DNA from: Coenobita brevimanus
Lineage: Eukaryota; Arthropoda; Malacostraca; Decapoda; Coenobitidae
Direction of reading: 5' to 3'
Length of the DNA stretch: 64,000 nt
Assembly (NCBI GenBank): GCA_032717465.1
Contig: CM064697.1
Span: forward strand, 8,104,533-8,168,532
Both the position numbers and the translations under genes were made by a program. The notes beneath the pieces are model-generated. The model saw only the letters and a list, made by a program, of their open reading frames with translations. It searched no databases and was not told the origin of the DNA. Position 1 is the stretch's first letter, and each line of letters begins with the position of its first letter. Shown in pieces: positions 1 through 12,021 of this stretch.

Positions 1-163
1 AAAGGAATTAGTGGAGATAAATGCTTTAGGTGGTGGAGAGTTTCTGACATGCATGAGACAGAAGCCATCTGCCCCACACTTGTTGGCTACTGGTGGAAAG
101 GAAGCAGACCTTACACTGTGGGATCTCAACACTCCAAATGAGCCTGCCTTCAGGGCTAAGAAT
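1..163 (+). CDS. WDR74: WDR74-like WD40 protein, internal exon (window begins inside it)
   Basis: Reading from base 2 gives 54 residues with a WD40 signature: LLATGGKEADLTLWDL followed by FRAKN. LATGGKE...WDL and the FRAKN end are what I recognise from WDR74, a nucleolar WD40 protein (yeast Nsa1 relative) needed for pre-60S ribosome maturation. The exon ends in a complete codon (AAT) followed by the donor GTATGT at 164. The next exon starts in the same phase (VKPDMLELRVPVW), so the protein continues. The true start of this exon, the start codon and the N-terminal blades lie upstream of the window. Identification is from remembered family sequence, not from a search. Confidence 0.88.
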
Positions 164-1252
164 GTATGTTCATATTTATAATTTACAGTATTCAATCATT
201 ATTTGAGGCCCTTAGAACCATAAGGTACTTTCCGCCATGTTTGGGAAAATGTTTTTTTTATAGCATTATACTCACCAACTTCTGCTTTGTCTGGAGAGCA
301 CGTTGGGTGTATTGTGTGGTCATGTCAAAGTGGTCAAAATTGCCATTCTTTACAGTGAGGTGTGAAGCCGTGCAGGTGAGTGGTCATTTGAGAGCCTGAG
401 TTTAGGTCCAATAGATACATTCTGTCACACCAGCCCACGTGTCTCAGTCGGCCAATAAGTTCCTCATGGCCGGAAAAGGGCAAGGCAAACCCATTTATGG
501 AAGAATGTTTTTTGTGGTGCAACACATAGGAAGATTTTGGAGTCAACACTCAACACGTTGATTATTGACGACTATTATTGCTCCATTGGCTTGGAAAGGA
601 TTATTATTTTTTTTGAAATCATTTATGGGATATAGTACTAGCTTATACTTACCATCAGACATACGATAGACTGAATATCTTTGTTGGGGGGAACAAAATG
701 TTATTATTTTGTTGAACAAATGTTGCAGTGCGGTATTGCGCAGTTAGAGTTTAATGCATTCAAAGTTTTTTGCTTCAAAGTGCCACACACTTTTCAAGAT
801 GAAAGTGTTTGTGTGTTAAAGTAGATGCCATTAGCTAGATTTGAAAAAAAAGAAAAAGATTGAAATATCTTCAATAGTCTCAGAGTTAGGGCATTTTGAA
901 AGTATGAAAACTTTAAATGCATTTTTCTCCATTTTTTATTTCTGGCAAATAGTACCTTATGGTTCTAAGGGCCTCATTTATGGTATTCATTTAAGTAGCT
1001 TCATTGCCTGTAGAAACTCTACCAGTAGTCTAAATATGATTGCTGCAAGAAAAACTCCACATGGGAAGTTTGTTACTTGCGTACGAGATACAGTATTAGC
1101 AAAAATCAAGTTTGAGAGTGGTGGGAATAGGTCTATGAGATGCATAGTATATTTGGGTATCATAGAATGAGTTATGGTATATGAGCAGAGTGAAACTTCA
1201 CTATATCGAACTGCTAGACACTGGCACGAAGTTCATGAATTGGTACAGTTCA
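164..1252 (+). other. WDR74 intron, first part: no recognisable feature
   Basis: This is the start of a 13.8-kb intron. It is AT-rich with no convincing reading frame, RNA gene or mobile element. Short open frames lack codon structure or family resemblance. Confidence 0.6.
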
Positions 1253-2797
1253 CAGTAGAGTACTCCCTCAGTTATCTGACGTAATAGAGTCAAAGGCGTA
1301 TCCGGGTAGTGGCATTATCCGGATAATGAACAATATCCCCCCCTATTACACCCAGACCCAACCTATACCCAACTTCTAATCTATTTGTACAGTACCTCTG
1401 CTTATATTGGCAGTGTTTTTAGGTCAGTCTGCCTTATTTAGACATCAAAACTCACATAGGAATATCCAAAGTAATGCTAAACACAAAGACAGCCATGCAA
1501 AAAAAAAAATAAATAAATAAATAAAAACCCTACCTACATGTACAACACCCTCCCAATTTTGGCAGGGTTTTCTGGTCATTCTGCCATATTGAGACATCAA
1601 AAAATACATAAGAATATCGATATTAATGCTAAACACCAAGAAAACAGTGCATTAACAACAAAAATCCACCAAAAACCTGTAGAAGGTTGGAAAATTAGGT
1701 ATCTTTCTGTGACACTAGTGATAGCTGTTCCCAGGGCACACAAATTTCATGACCAAATATGCCACCGGAAATTGGTTATATTGGTAGAAATGGTGAACCA
1801 TCATCTTCAATGGTGTTTATACTATAAGATAACCTAATAAAAAACACAAAACTGATTAGTAAAATAAAACTGCAGTGAGAATGATTGTTGTTCATGAGTA
1901 AAACTTACTTTCTTATAACTTCCCACCATTCTAGTGCAAAATTTTTACTTCACTTTGCAAGAGTTACGCATATGTCTTGATAGAGAATTTCACGAGCTTT
2001 CTCTTGGATTTCACGGAATTTTTATACAACCAGTAGTATTCAAATCCATTGCCAAAATCTTTAAAACCTAATGGGTCAGTGCTTTCAGTGCAAAGGAGGG
2101 GAGGGACTGGGGGGGGGGAGCTGAGAAACAGGGCTAGTAAGGTGGAGAGCATGGGAGGGTATGGAGGAGGGACGGAAGGAGGGGAAAAGCAAGGCTGTGG
2201 GCAGGATTTTCATCCTTCTCTCACGAGACGGACGGTCGCTTTCTCCTGACTTGTGGCTTGTGGTCTGCCTTACATGTGCGTTGACCGTCGGGAAACACAC
2301 TCCTGGTGACTGGGCAACTTTGGATGTTTGGTGTAGAGGCGGACAGGTGCTTTCACCTGCCTTGTGGCTTACAGTCTGTTGCATGAGCGGTGGCTGTTTG
2401 GAAAGACCAATCATGGTGGCCACACAACTTTGGATATTTGGTGGGAATGCATACGGGTGTTTTGACACCGCCTGTAGGTTATGGTCGGTATTACTCGGGT
2501 GCTGTAGGTTCGTAGGGAGTGAACAGGCCAGCGCGCGAATTTGACCATTCAGTACAGGGGTTGACAGACATTTTAGTTCAGGTTGTGGGAACAGGCTATT
2601 TCCCGCGCATGGTTAGAGCCCAGTGGCCACGAGACCGATTATTTGAACATGTCGGCTGGCCGGCCACAGTTGTCAGGGACATTTACTTCTGGATAATTGC
2701 AAGTAAATTTGGATAATGGTTTAATAGATCCAAGGTCAAGTATTCGGATAATGAACAGGTCCGGATACTGCACGTCTGGATAAAGGAGGGATTACTG
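1253..2797 (+). mobile_element. Pogo/Tigger-like non-autonomous DNA transposon
   Basis: The left end starts CAGTAGAGTACTCCCTC and runs into TTATCTGACG. The right end, read on the minus strand, starts CAGTAATCCCTCCTTTATCC and continues with AGACG. These imperfect terminal inverted repeats, with internal TCCGGATAATGAAC motifs near both ends, match the CAGTA...TTATCCGG style of pogo/Tigger elements. A clear TA duplication is seen only at the right side. The interior has no transposase. It holds two degenerate copies of a block of roughly 150 bp at 1390-1680, a segment shared with the TTAA element at 20.3-20.6 kb (1760-2060), and a block of roughly 125 bp repeated near 2230-2470. The same left-end family recurs at 9255. 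Confidence 0.65.
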
Positions 2798-3265
2798 TAC
2801 TGCTTTTTTATGGCTGTCTCAGATGGCATGACATCAGTGTCATCATGGAAGTGGTGGACCATGTAAGTGGAAAATTTGGAAAATTTCTGTGCTTTATGAC
2901 AGATTGATTCAACACAAACATGGATGATGTCTTCTGTATTTTGACAGCCACCTTCTTTCTGTCAGCTACAGTAGGCCTTAGAGTTTGGAGGTTGATACAG
3001 CATGTGAGGTAGTTCGTCATATGACTGCACTTGGTGGTATCAGTGCAATGCGTGGTTATAAATATGTGAAACAGGTGAAGCAGTTGATTCCTCTACCTAT
3101 TGTTGTACACTCAATGAAGGTTTTCTGTAACACACTTGCCCAGCACTTTGAGTAGTGAGTTTGAGACAGATGTTAGCAACACAGTAACCAGACACTTACC
3201 TGGTAACTGTGTGTGAGGCTGGTGGCAATGGGAAGAGGTGGGGTAGGAGCTATTAGCTCCCCTAA
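2798..3265 (+). other. Intron sequence without recognisable feature
   Basis: Nothing convincing is seen between the Tigger-like element and the next SINE. A short palindrome (ATGACATCAGTGTCAT) lies near 2830. Confidence 0.5.
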
Positions 3266-3700
3266 TCCATCCATCCATCCATCATCCAATCCTATTTTGC
3301 CCCATGAGGAGCGTAGGAGCCCAAGGCTAGGCAAGTTGGTTCTGACATTTAAGATGAGGGTGACCAGCCTCACTCATGCCTGCATGGCATTATGTGAACA
3401 ATAAACCTCAACCACCTCTTGGATATAAACCTACACAGGATTAGTCCAATTGGAGTGCCTTATTAAACCACCAGGCACCAAAATTTGGTCATATGGTTAC
3501 CACCCAGCATAGTAAATGATTTCCTGATGTACAGGAAACCATTTGGCATGTCAATCAGTGTAGAGTTGCCCAAAGGCTGAAGGAAGAGGAAAGAATGAAG
3601 GAAAGACAGATAGAAGAGGAAGGAAGGAAGAGAGGAAAAGGCAGACACCCAGAGCAGCACTTCATCTAGTGAGTGGATAGTGAGTGCTCCCACTTACTCT
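3266..3700 (-). mobile_element. SINE-A copy (tRNA-like promoter, GGAT-repeat tail)
   Basis: Read on the minus strand, the family begins with a block ending TGGTAACCATATGACCAAA. It then has a Pol III box-A-like TGGTTTAATAAGG (TGGTTTAGTGGG in other copies), a box-B-like GGTTTATATCC and a conserved 3' part, and ends CATGGGGCAA...GGATTGGATGATGGATGG. This copy ends in a (GGAT)n tail, visible as CCATCCATCCATC on the + strand at 3268. About a dozen copies in the window align over 100-520 bp. A/B-box spacing and the simple-repeat tail indicate a tRNA-derived SINE; the tRNA source was not determined. Confidence 0.8.
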
Positions 3701-4169
3701 CCTTACACATCCCCACTCCTTTTACTTACATTTACCAGATAGGTTAGTATCTGGCTGCTGCCTCTTTGGTGGCTGTCTCAGTTATTAAAGGTTTGAGCTG
3801 GTGGTTGAATGTATAATGCAGAGCTTCATGTTTACATGCAGTATACTGTAAAGTGCATAGTGTTGATTGTGTTCATTAATGCAGTGTATATCACTGGTAT
3901 TTGAAAAAGCATTTCATCATCGTCATCATCATCATCATCCGGACCTCTTTCCCACCCAAGGGCAGGGTGAGGAGTAGTAACGTCCAGACAGCCCAAATTG
4001 CCCAATCCAATGGTCCACGCTTCCATTCACTCATCATTCAAGCCCCCGGAATCCTGGCTCCATCGGATACACCAAAAACATTCACCACGTTCTGTAGCTT
4101 CACACAATCGTATCCGACAGAGTCAGTCCAGACACTGCCACGTTAAAAAGAGGTGCCAAAAATCCCAGA

Positions 4170-4565
4170 TCATGCACTTCTCCTCACAAAATTCATCCAG
4201 CCAGCTCTATCTCCTGTCAGTTCCCTAGCCTCACCGACTTCCAAACCTCTCTTCCTCACACATTCATCCACTGTATCTTTCCACCTTCTCCTTGGCCTTC
4301 CTCGCCTCCTCCCTCCTTCGAATTCGCTCAGATATACCGTCTTCACCACTCTATTATTATCCATTCTCACCACATGACCATACCATCTCAGTACACTCTC
4401 TTCAGTTCTGGCGTCCACAGACTTCCTCACTTCGCATCTTTCACGTATCACATTATTTCGTATCCTATCCACCTTCTGTACTGCACGTACATTCCTCAGC
4501 AGTCCCATCTCCACTGCTCGTACTCGACTTTTCATTTTCATGCCACACCATAGTCTCACATCCAT
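4170..4565 (-). pseudogene. LINE1 C-terminal domain of the RT polyprotein
   Basis: 131 open codons after the reverse transcriptase. The segment holds LRWYGHVVRMDNNRVVK, a basic RRRGRPRRRWKD stretch and a final GDRAGWMNFVR. The pattern 'GRP...W-d...rGL...DRA-WR' also ends LINE2 and LINE3 in this window, so it is a shared C-terminal module of these elements, probably nucleic-acid binding (inference). It is separated from the RT frame by at least one frameshift between 4565 and 4710. Confidence 0.75.
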
Positions 4566-4709
4566 ATGTTAAAGTTGGCACTAACACTCCTTCATGTAAG
4601 CCTTGTGCAGCAGCAACACTCAAGCCTCGTTTCTTATCAAGGCCTTCGTTGCACCAGCTACTTTCCTTCCTTGTGTCACTCTACTTTCAGCTTCTTTTGC
4701 ACATTTTCC

Positions 4710-5936
4710 TCACTTTTCTGTCACTGTACCCAGGTATTTGAACTCTCTCACCAATTCCAGTCTCTCTCCATTAAGTGTTACATTGCACTGGGAGTCACCT
4801 TCTCTCTCAGTAACCATCACTGTACTCTTTTCTACATTTACTCTCAAGGAACAACGCTTACAGACATCAGCAAAACTCTGCACTAGCCTACCAAGTTCTT
4901 GTCCAGTACTTGCAATCAGTACTGCATCATCAGCATACAACAAATTTGAGATATTCCATCCATCACCATTCATTACCAATGCCATCCCTCTCTCCATTAC
5001 TCGTGTTTTCACTTCTCTCATCACCCTATCCATATATACATTGAACAACCATGGGGACATCACACAACCTCGTCGCACGCCCACATTGATCGTGAACCAT
5101 TCACTTAGATGTCCATTAACCCTGACACATGCTTCACTACCATCATAAAAACTCTTGACGGCACCCAGCAGCTTACCCTCTACATCATACATGCGCAGAA
5201 CTTTCCACAATCCTTCTGTGTCCACTTTGTCATATGCTTTTTCCAGATCCATGAATGCCATAAACATCTTATGGTCCTTCTCACAAGCCTTCTCTACTAT
5301 CTGTCTCACTGCAAATATTTGGTCCACGCATCCTCTGCCACTCCTAAAGCCACCCTGTTCATCACTCACTAGGACTTCTGATATCTCTCTTACTTTCGCT
5401 ATAATAATTCTTCCATATACCTTCCCTACCACACTCAGTAAACTTATGCCACAATAATTCTTGCACTCACTTCGTTCACCTTTCTTTTTGTACAGGGGTA
5501 CAATCACAGCCTTTCTCCACTGTGCAGGCACAGTTTCACTTATCCATGCCTTCTTACATATTTCCAACAAACATTTCATTCCATTCTCTCCACTACAATT
5601 AAGCCTCACTGCATACACCTCATCAGCCCCAGCTGCTTTCCCATTTTTCAGCCACTTCACAGCACTCTTCACCTGTGCGAGTGTTACGTTTCCTGGCACT
5701 GCATTCCTTCTCTGCACACCCCCAAAACCAATCATGTTTACAGCTGCTCTGCTCTCTCTATCCTCGTTCATCAGGCTTTCAAAATATTCTTTCCATCTGG
5801 TCCTTACTTCATCTCCATGGGTTAATAATCTACCACCTGCATCCTTCGCACCATCCCATTTCTTTCCGCTTTCACGTCTACATTTCCGCACCTCATTCCA
5901 GAATAACTTTCTATTTTCAGAGTAGTTCGCATTCAT
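4710..5936 (-). pseudogene. LINE1 reverse transcriptase domain
   Basis: 408 uninterrupted codons. Motifs in order: KAAGADEV (fingers), VPLYKKKGERSECKNYCGIS, GGFRSGRGCVDQIF, FMDLEKAYDKVD (first catalytic Asp), RGCVMSPWLFNVYMD, LLYADDAVL (catalytic YADD) and FKYLG. All main RT motifs are present, so this block could encode a folded polymerase domain. The element as a whole is broken upstream and downstream. The first ATG falls mid-ORF and is not a real start; translation would continue from the endonuclease. Confidence in function as RT of a non-LTR element is high; clade is not certain. Confidence 0.9.
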
Positions 5937-6324
5937 TTTTCTTCCTAGATCCTTATTTACCTCCTTCTTTTTCCTCTTCCCTAGTCTCTTTACGTTCTTC
6001 TTGCTCTCAGCATATTCAGTTCATATTTCAACTGAACCCCAATCCTGTAACCCCTTTAGCCACTTCTTCCTCTTTTCCTCCTCTGCTCTCTTTACCTCCT
6101 CATCCCACCATGCCATACCTTTCTTCCTTGTTATTACTCTTGCCACACCACACACCACTTCAGCATTCCTAATTAAGCAATCCCTATATGCATTCCACAG
6201 TCTGTCCAGATCCATTTCATTCCAATTCAGTAATTTTAACTTGTCCTCTACTTTGGTCCTGTATTCATCTGCCATTTCTTTGATCCTCAGCTTCTCAACT
6301 TTCAGTCTTTCTCCCTGACTGCTC

Positions 6325-6687
6325 CTATCTCTCCTGATCCATCTCACTCCTCTCAGCTTGATCTTGCATACCACAATCATATGATCTGACAGACCTCCAC
6401 CTCACTCCTCTCACAGCCCCCATATCCGCAACCATTCCCGTCGTCGACCTCTCTACGAGCATGTAATCAATCAGGCTTCTTTCAACATGATCCCCGTTCC
6501 CTCTATACCATGTGTATTTATGTGCATCTCTGTTTTTGAAATACGAGTTACAAATGCACAACCTCCCCTCCTGACACATATCTCTTAGTCGATTCCCATT
6601 ATCATTTTCTCCTGGTACTCCACCCATTATGTCATCCTCAGGACCAGTGCCTACTCTTCCATTCATCTCACTTTTGTATTTTGACAT
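6325..6687 (-). pseudogene. LINE1 endonuclease, C-terminal fragment
   Basis: The frame contains NDNGNRLRDMCQEGRLCI, YTWYRGNGDHVERS and LIDYMLVERS, the C-terminal half of an apurinic-type (EEP) endonuclease as found in non-LTR elements. The expected later SDH catalytic triplet is degraded, and the N-terminal catalytic half is absent because of 5' truncation. It overlaps in a different frame with the downstream linker frame (6021-6380), consistent with a frameshift. Confidence 0.7.
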
Positions 6688-6965
6688 ATTTCAACAAGGT
6701 AATATGAACACTAATTCTGTCTGGAATGGACTGGATGAAATTTGCTTATCCAGCATTGTCCAGGACGAGCATGTTAAATGGGCTACCAAGAGAACCTTGG
6801 TGCACACTATATGGCCAACATGGGGGCTTGGCATGACTTCGTACTGTCTGAAACTGACATTAACCTATGGCGTCCAGCATATATTTCCTCTGACCCATCT
6901 CCTAGCTGGGCATTTCAGAGAAAATCACTTTTTTTTAAAATCTTAATACAGGGTATCTCAGCTAA

Positions 6966-7485
6966 TCCATCTATCCATCCATCAACCAATCCTACGTTAC
7001 CCCATGAGGAGCGTAGGAGCCCTGGGCTAGGCAAGTTGGTCCTGACATTTAAGATGAAAGTGACCAGTCTCACTCATCCCTGAGTGGCATTACGTGAGCA
7101 ATAAACCCCAGCCATCCCTTGGATATAAACCTTCACCGGCTCAATCCGATTGGAGCGCCATAGTTACCCACTAAACCACCAGGTGCCAAAATTTGGTTAT
7201 ATGGTTACCACCAAGCATAGTAAATAATTTTCTGGTGTACAGGAAACCTTTTGGCTTGTCACGCAGTGTAGAGTCACCCACAGGCAGAAGGAAGAGGAAA
7301 GAATGAAGGAAAGAAAGACAGAAGAGGGAGTGTAAAGTCACCCGTAGGCAGAAGGAGGAGGAAAGAATGAAGAAAAGAAAGGCAGAAGAGGATGGAAGGA
7401 AAGAAGGATGGAGGAGAGGAAAGGGCAGACACCCGAGACCAGCACTACATCAAGTGAGTGGATGGTGAGTGCCCCCACCTACCAC
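6966..7485 (-). mobile_element. SINE-A copy, near full length
   Basis: Full family structure on the minus strand. The head GGTAGGTGGGGGCACTCACC is followed by a pyrimidine-rich stretch with a duplicated TTCCTTCATTCTTTCCTC block. Next come the AACCATATAACCAAATTTTGG core, box A TGGTTTAGTGGG, box B-like GGTTTATATCC and a GGATTGGTTGATGGATGG tail. It lies just upstream (on the minus strand) of LINE1. Confidence 0.82.
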
Positions 7486-7969
7486 ATAGTTAACCAAAAA
7501 TAAAAAACTATGTGCCATAATACTATCCAATCCTTCAGTTTCAAGCCGATTGCCTCAGATTGTCTGTGAAGTGCATGTAGTCAGAGAGAGGGGGAGGGAA
7601 ATGGGCAACTTCCCCCCCCCCCCAATGTCTGAATGCGTGGCAGAGGTGCGGTGGCACAACCAAGGATTATACTACCCCTCCACAAAAATTACACTTTCAG
7701 AAGACCGCAATCAACCACAAACACCATTTCCATGTAGGTATTTCAGAAGTGTGGCATGAGTGCGGTTCCTATAGCATCGACCTTGAGGCAGGCTGGCTTA
7801 GCTCATATGCAGCCTCATACGCCTACTGTCCTCACCATCGTGCCACCATGCCTCCACTAGCGCCTTACATCACATGCACGCACGCATGCACACATACACA
7901 GAGATGTATGTTTGGCTTGCGTTGTCACTTGATTCTAGCACTGCTGTGCCACTAGAAGTCTGGGTATTA

Positions 7970-9186
7970 CTTCATCATCATCATCTGGACCTCCTTTCCC
8001 ACTTTAGGGCAGGGTGAGGAGTAGCAATGTCCAAACAGCCCTTTGCCCTGTCCAATGGGCCACGCTTCCATTTGCTCACCATGGAAGTCCCCAGAATCCT
8101 GGCTTTATCAGATATGCCAAAAACATTGACCACGTTTTGTAGCATCACATAAATATATCCAGTAGAGTCATTCCGAATGTTGTCACGTGAAAAAGGGGTG
8201 CTAAATCCCTGATCATGTGCGTCTCCTCATGATATTCATCCAGCCAGCTCAATCTCTTGTCAGTCCCCTAGCCTCACCGACTTCCAAACCTCTCTTCCTT
8301 ACACACTCATCCACCATATCCCTCCACCTTCTCCTTGGCCTACCTCGCCTCCTCCCTCCTTCAGATTCGCTCAGATATACTGTACCTTTTTCACCACCCA
8401 ATATTGTTATTCATTCTCTCCACATGACCATAGCATGTACATTCTCTTCGATTCTGGTGTCCACAGACTTCCTCACTCCACATCTTTCACAAATCACATT
8501 ATTTTGTATCCTATCCACTCTCTGTACTCCACATACCATCTCCACTGCTCTCACTATTGACTTTTCATTTTCATGCCACACCATAGTCTCACATCCATGT
8601 GTTAAAGTTGGCACTAACGTTCCTTCATGTAAGCCTCGCGCAGCTGCAGCACTCAAGCCTCCGTTTCTTATCAAGGCCTTCATTGCACCAGCTACTTTCC
8701 TTCCTTGTGTCACTCTACTTTCCACTTCTTTTGCACATTTTCCTCTCTTTTCTATCACTGTATTTGAACTCTCTCACCAATTCCCTCTCTCCATTCACTG
8801 TCACCTCGCACTGGGAGTCACCTTCTCTCTCAGTAACCATCGCTTTGCTCTTTTTTACATATACTCTCAAGGCACGACACTCACAGACATCAGCAAAACT
8901 CTGCATTAGTCCACCAAGTTCTTGTTTGGTATTTGCAAGTAGTACTGCATCATCAGCATGCAACAAATTTGAGATATTCCATCTATCACCATTCATTACC
9001 AATGCCATCCCCTTCTCCATTACTCATGTTTTTATTTTCTCTCATCACCCCATCCGTATATATATTGAAAAACCATAGGAACATCACACAGACTTGTTGC
9101 TCATCCACACCGATCGTGAACCATTCACTTAGGTGTCCGTTAACCCTTACAGATGCTTCACTACCATTGCTACAACTACAGTACAA
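7970..9186 (-). mobile_element. LINE1, second truncated copy
   Basis: It matches the 3' half of the LINE1 copy at 3.9-6.7 kb: the same RT core (LHADDAVLLA, with the YADD tyrosine changed to His), the C-terminal block and the same 3' end with a GATGATGATG tail at about 7972. Several frameshifts and stops are present. The 5' truncation point near 9186 abuts a (CTA)n microsatellite. Confidence 0.8.
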
Positions 9187-9187
9187 A

Positions 9188-9254
9188 TCTACTACTACTA
9201 CTACTACTACTACTACAACTACTACAACTACTACTACTACTACTACTACTACTA
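9188..9254. repeat. (CTA)n microsatellite
   Basis: About 22 CTA/CAA-type trinucleotides lie exactly between the truncated 5' end of LINE1 copy 2 and the terminal repeat of the next transposon. Confidence 0.95.
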
Positions 9255-10490
9255 CAGTTACCCCTCATTTATCTGGACAAAATAGAGCCAGTGGCATGTC
9301 TGGGTAGTGGCAACATCCGGATAATGAACACTATTCTCCTACCATACCCAGACCCTACCCATACCCACCTCTAACCTATACCTAACCTATTTTTACAGTA
9401 CCTTTGCTTAATTTGGCAGCATTTTCTGGTCATTCAGGCATAGTTAGACATCAAAACACACATAGGAATATCCAAAGTAATGAAAACTGTTCAGAGAAAC
9501 CACTGAAAACAAAAAAACTCCCTACCAATACACTGCTGTATGTACGGTACCCCTTCTTAGTTCAGCAGTGTTTTCCGGTCATTCTGCTATATTCTGACAT
9601 CAAAGCATGCATAAGATTATATCCAGAATAATTTTCAGCACCAAGAAACCCACACAAAGAAATAATTGAAAACCATAAAACACCCTACCTAAACATTACT
9701 GTATGTACAGTACTACTTCTATTTTTGGCACAGTTTTCAGGTCATTCTGCCATGTTTTTGACATCAAAACACACATGAGAATATTGTAAATAAATTTTTA
9801 CACCAAGGAAACGATGAAAGAAACTTAAAGTTACCTGCCCCAAAACATTTGGTTGGGGTACTTACCACCTAGTACACCACAGGCAGGCTTCTTAACCTGC
9901 ACACCTCCAGCAGGTGTAGAGTTGTCCCATTTGGTCTAGTGGCAAACATGCCTAGCAAATGTCCAAGAACTCCTCCTCCTCCTCTTCCTGAACCTGCTGG
10001 AGCTGAGCGATGACTGGTGACGTAAGGTGAGGTGTTGGTGGCCTACCCACCTCAGGAGACTTCGAAGACAGCCGCAAACTTACGTCCAGCGGAGAATCAG
10101 CGATTGTAGACATGGTCGGTTGTGGGCCCAATGGTGAAGGCGGGAAACGAGCTGGTGGTGGTGATGAGAATAGGCTGGCACTCGTTGGGGTCGCAGGCCT
10201 GAAGAAGGAGTCTATCCTGATCTGATGATAGGACCAACAATTCTTCCGGAGGATGTCAGCGTCCCGGACTCCCCGCAGCTCCATCACCAGGCTGAGTGGC
10301 ACCAACTCCCTGTCACAGTCTGGGTGCTCGGCATACTCCAGCACTCCCTCCAGGTAACCACGGAGGACACTGAGATGAGGGAGTGAAGGAATTGCAGAGA
10401 GCTGTGAGTCAGGGCCCTCATCCTCTTCCTCGTCGATCTCGTCGTTCTCTTCTGTGCCCGCAGAGACAGCAGAGGCGATACAATGGGATC
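9255..10490 (-). mobile_element. Pogo/Tigger-like transposon, 5' part missing
   Basis: The + strand left end (CAGTTACCCCTCATTTATC, then TGGACA) is the same terminal repeat type as at 1253-2797. TCCGGATAATGAACAC follows, then three degenerate copies of a block of roughly 150 bp (around 9400-9790) also seen in that element. A minus-strand coding remnant lies at 9952-10480. No right terminal repeat is visible, so the element is truncated near 10.5 kb. Confidence 0.65.
9952..10480 (-). pseudogene. Probable Tigger-like transposase, C-terminal fragment
   Basis: An open frame runs from about 10480 to a stop at 9952; upstream codons extend beyond the first apparent start at 10344. It shows an acidic stretch (ENDEIDEEEDEG), then SFFRP within QIRIDSFFRP, a Pro/Ser-rich stretch and an acidic end (QVQEEEEEEFLDIC). 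An acidic region plus a 'RIDSFF'-type motif near the C-terminus is characteristic of Tigger/pogo DDE transposases, and the flanking terminal repeat agrees. The catalytic DDE core and DNA-binding domain are missing. It could instead be a domesticated gene end, but no splice signals support that. Confidence 0.5.
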
Positions 10491-10818
10491 ATTATTAGAA
10501 ACATGCTATTTGGTTGACTTCAAATTGGAGGGTTGAATATAATGCCTTTACTTTGCAGAAACTCTTTCAGATGTGAGGTGTATTGCATATTTTTCTTTCA
10601 ACTTACATTTTGAACAATATTTCGCGCCTCTACCTTTTTTTTTTTTTTTTTTTTTTTCTCAGTAATATCACAATTTTAAGCATGTGATTAAAGATACTTA
10701 ATAACTTTTTAAAGATTGAGAAACAAAGTGGAATACGTGGCTGCCAAGCATAGGGATAGAAAAAAGTTTACTGGGCAAAGTCTTAGTCACAGAGACCTTA
10801 CTTGATAACCTAAAGCAT

Positions 10819-11193
10819 GTGGAAAGGAAAAATATGATATTTAAGGTGGCAGATCAGATGAAGAGAGAGAACAGGGTTATGATAGGTGAGCAGTGTGTGA
10901 AGAATGATGAAGGAAGGGTAGTGGTGATCAGTGGGGATATTAAAAGCGCATGGAGAGAGCATTACAGGCGGTCGTTGAACGGGGAGTTTGACTGGGACGG
11001 GAAAGGTTTGGAGCCTCCAGATCCAGTGTTTGGCCCTTGGCCTTTGATTGATGCTGCTACTGTGAACAGGGCAATAGGCAGGTTTCAGGTGGGGAAGGCA
11101 GCAAGTGTGTCTGGGTTGACTGCTGAAATGTTGAAGGCCCTAGGAGATATAGGGATGAGGTTAGTCATTGACCTGATAAATATGATTATATGA
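10819..11193 (+). pseudogene. LINE2 pre-reverse-transcriptase segment
   Basis: 125 open codons. REHYRRSLNGEFDWDG and VGKAASVSGLTAEMLKAL correspond to the fingers region that precedes the RT core in non-LTR elements (compare KAAGADEV in LINE1). The frame breaks at 11193, after MRLVIDLINMII, and resumes in another frame with VPDDWLKTVIVN. Confidence 0.75.
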
Positions 11194-11892
11194 GTGTGTT
11201 GTCCCAGATGATTGGCTGAAGACTGTAATTGTAAATGTGTACAAGGGGAACGGTGATGCCCTGGAAAGAGGAAATTATAAAGGTACAAAGCTTTTAGGAC
11301 AGATAATGAAGGTAATAGAGAAAGTTCTAGAAGATATGATTAGAGAATAAATGAATATTGATGAAATGCAGTTTGGGTTAATGCCAGGCAAATGCCATAT
11401 TCATTGTTCAACAGCTTCAGGAGAAACATGTAGGAAAGAAAAGGGAACTGTACTTTGTTGAATTAGAGAAGGCCTTTGACAGAGCCCCTAGAGAGGTGGT
11501 GAAGTGGACAATGAGAATGCTTGGGATCAAGGAGTGGCTAGTTAGGGTGGTTATGGCCATGTACTGTATGTGGGTGCTCGCACCAAGGTAAGGGTGAATG
11601 GAGAGTGATGAGTGTTCTGTGAATGTTTGTGTGCACCAGGGGTCAGTGTTGAGCCGTTTGTTTATCGTGGTACTTGAAGCCCTCTCATGTGACTTCAGAA
11701 ATGGACTCCTGTGGGAGATGTATGGTTATGATTTGTTGTTGATTGCAGAGAATGAAAGGGAGGGGGGGAGGAAAGATTTAGAAAGTGGAAATGGCATGGT
11801 GCATAAGGGCTAAAGAGTAAATGCAGATAAAACAAAAGTGATGGTATCTAGGGCCGGTGGCAGAACTGTCAAAGAAGAGGGAGAGTGGCCAT

Positions 11893-12021
11893 GTGCGATT
11901 TGCCTCAAGGGTGTGGGAAGCAATTCCATCTTGTGTAGTGTCTCTGATAAGTGGTGCATAAGAGATGTAGTGGTATTAGAGGTAGACTGCGAGATAATGC
12001 TGATTTCACGTGTGTGATGCG
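11893..12021 (+). pseudogene. LINE2 PHD-like (C4HC3) zinc finger remnant
   Basis: Between RT and the C-terminal module the frame reads WPCAICLKGVGSNSILC, then a frameshifted DKW-VHKRCSG, then DFTC. With the copies at 20935-21042 and 34057-34192 the ancestral pattern is C-x2-C-x10-C-x2-C-x4-H-x2-C-x14-C-x2-C, the spacing of a PHD finger. In this copy a 1-base loss lies before the His, and the last Cys is changed (TCVMR). Function in the element (chromatin or nucleic acid binding) is unknown. Confidence 0.65.

Larger units (their letters stand above)
3915..6690 (-). mobile_element. LINE1: 5'-truncated non-LTR retrotransposon, nearly open
   Basis: Minus-strand order is the C-terminal part of an endonuclease (about 6687-6325), a linker (6380-6021), reverse transcriptase (5936-4710) and a C-terminal domain (4565-4170). 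A 3' non-coding end and a (GAT)n tail around 3915-3945 follow. The endonuclease part shows the IDYMLVERS motif typical of EEP-type nucleases. The N-terminal half of the endonuclease is missing, so the copy is 5'-truncated, and a few frameshifts or stops separate the blocks. An RTE-like clade is my best guess from the endonuclease, but the clade is uncertain. It lies inside the first WDR74 intron on the opposite strand. Confidence 0.85.

Noticed and set aside
3185..3200. U1-like word (ACACTTACCTGG)
   Set aside because: Only about a dozen bases match the U1 5' end and no U1 stem-loops follow.
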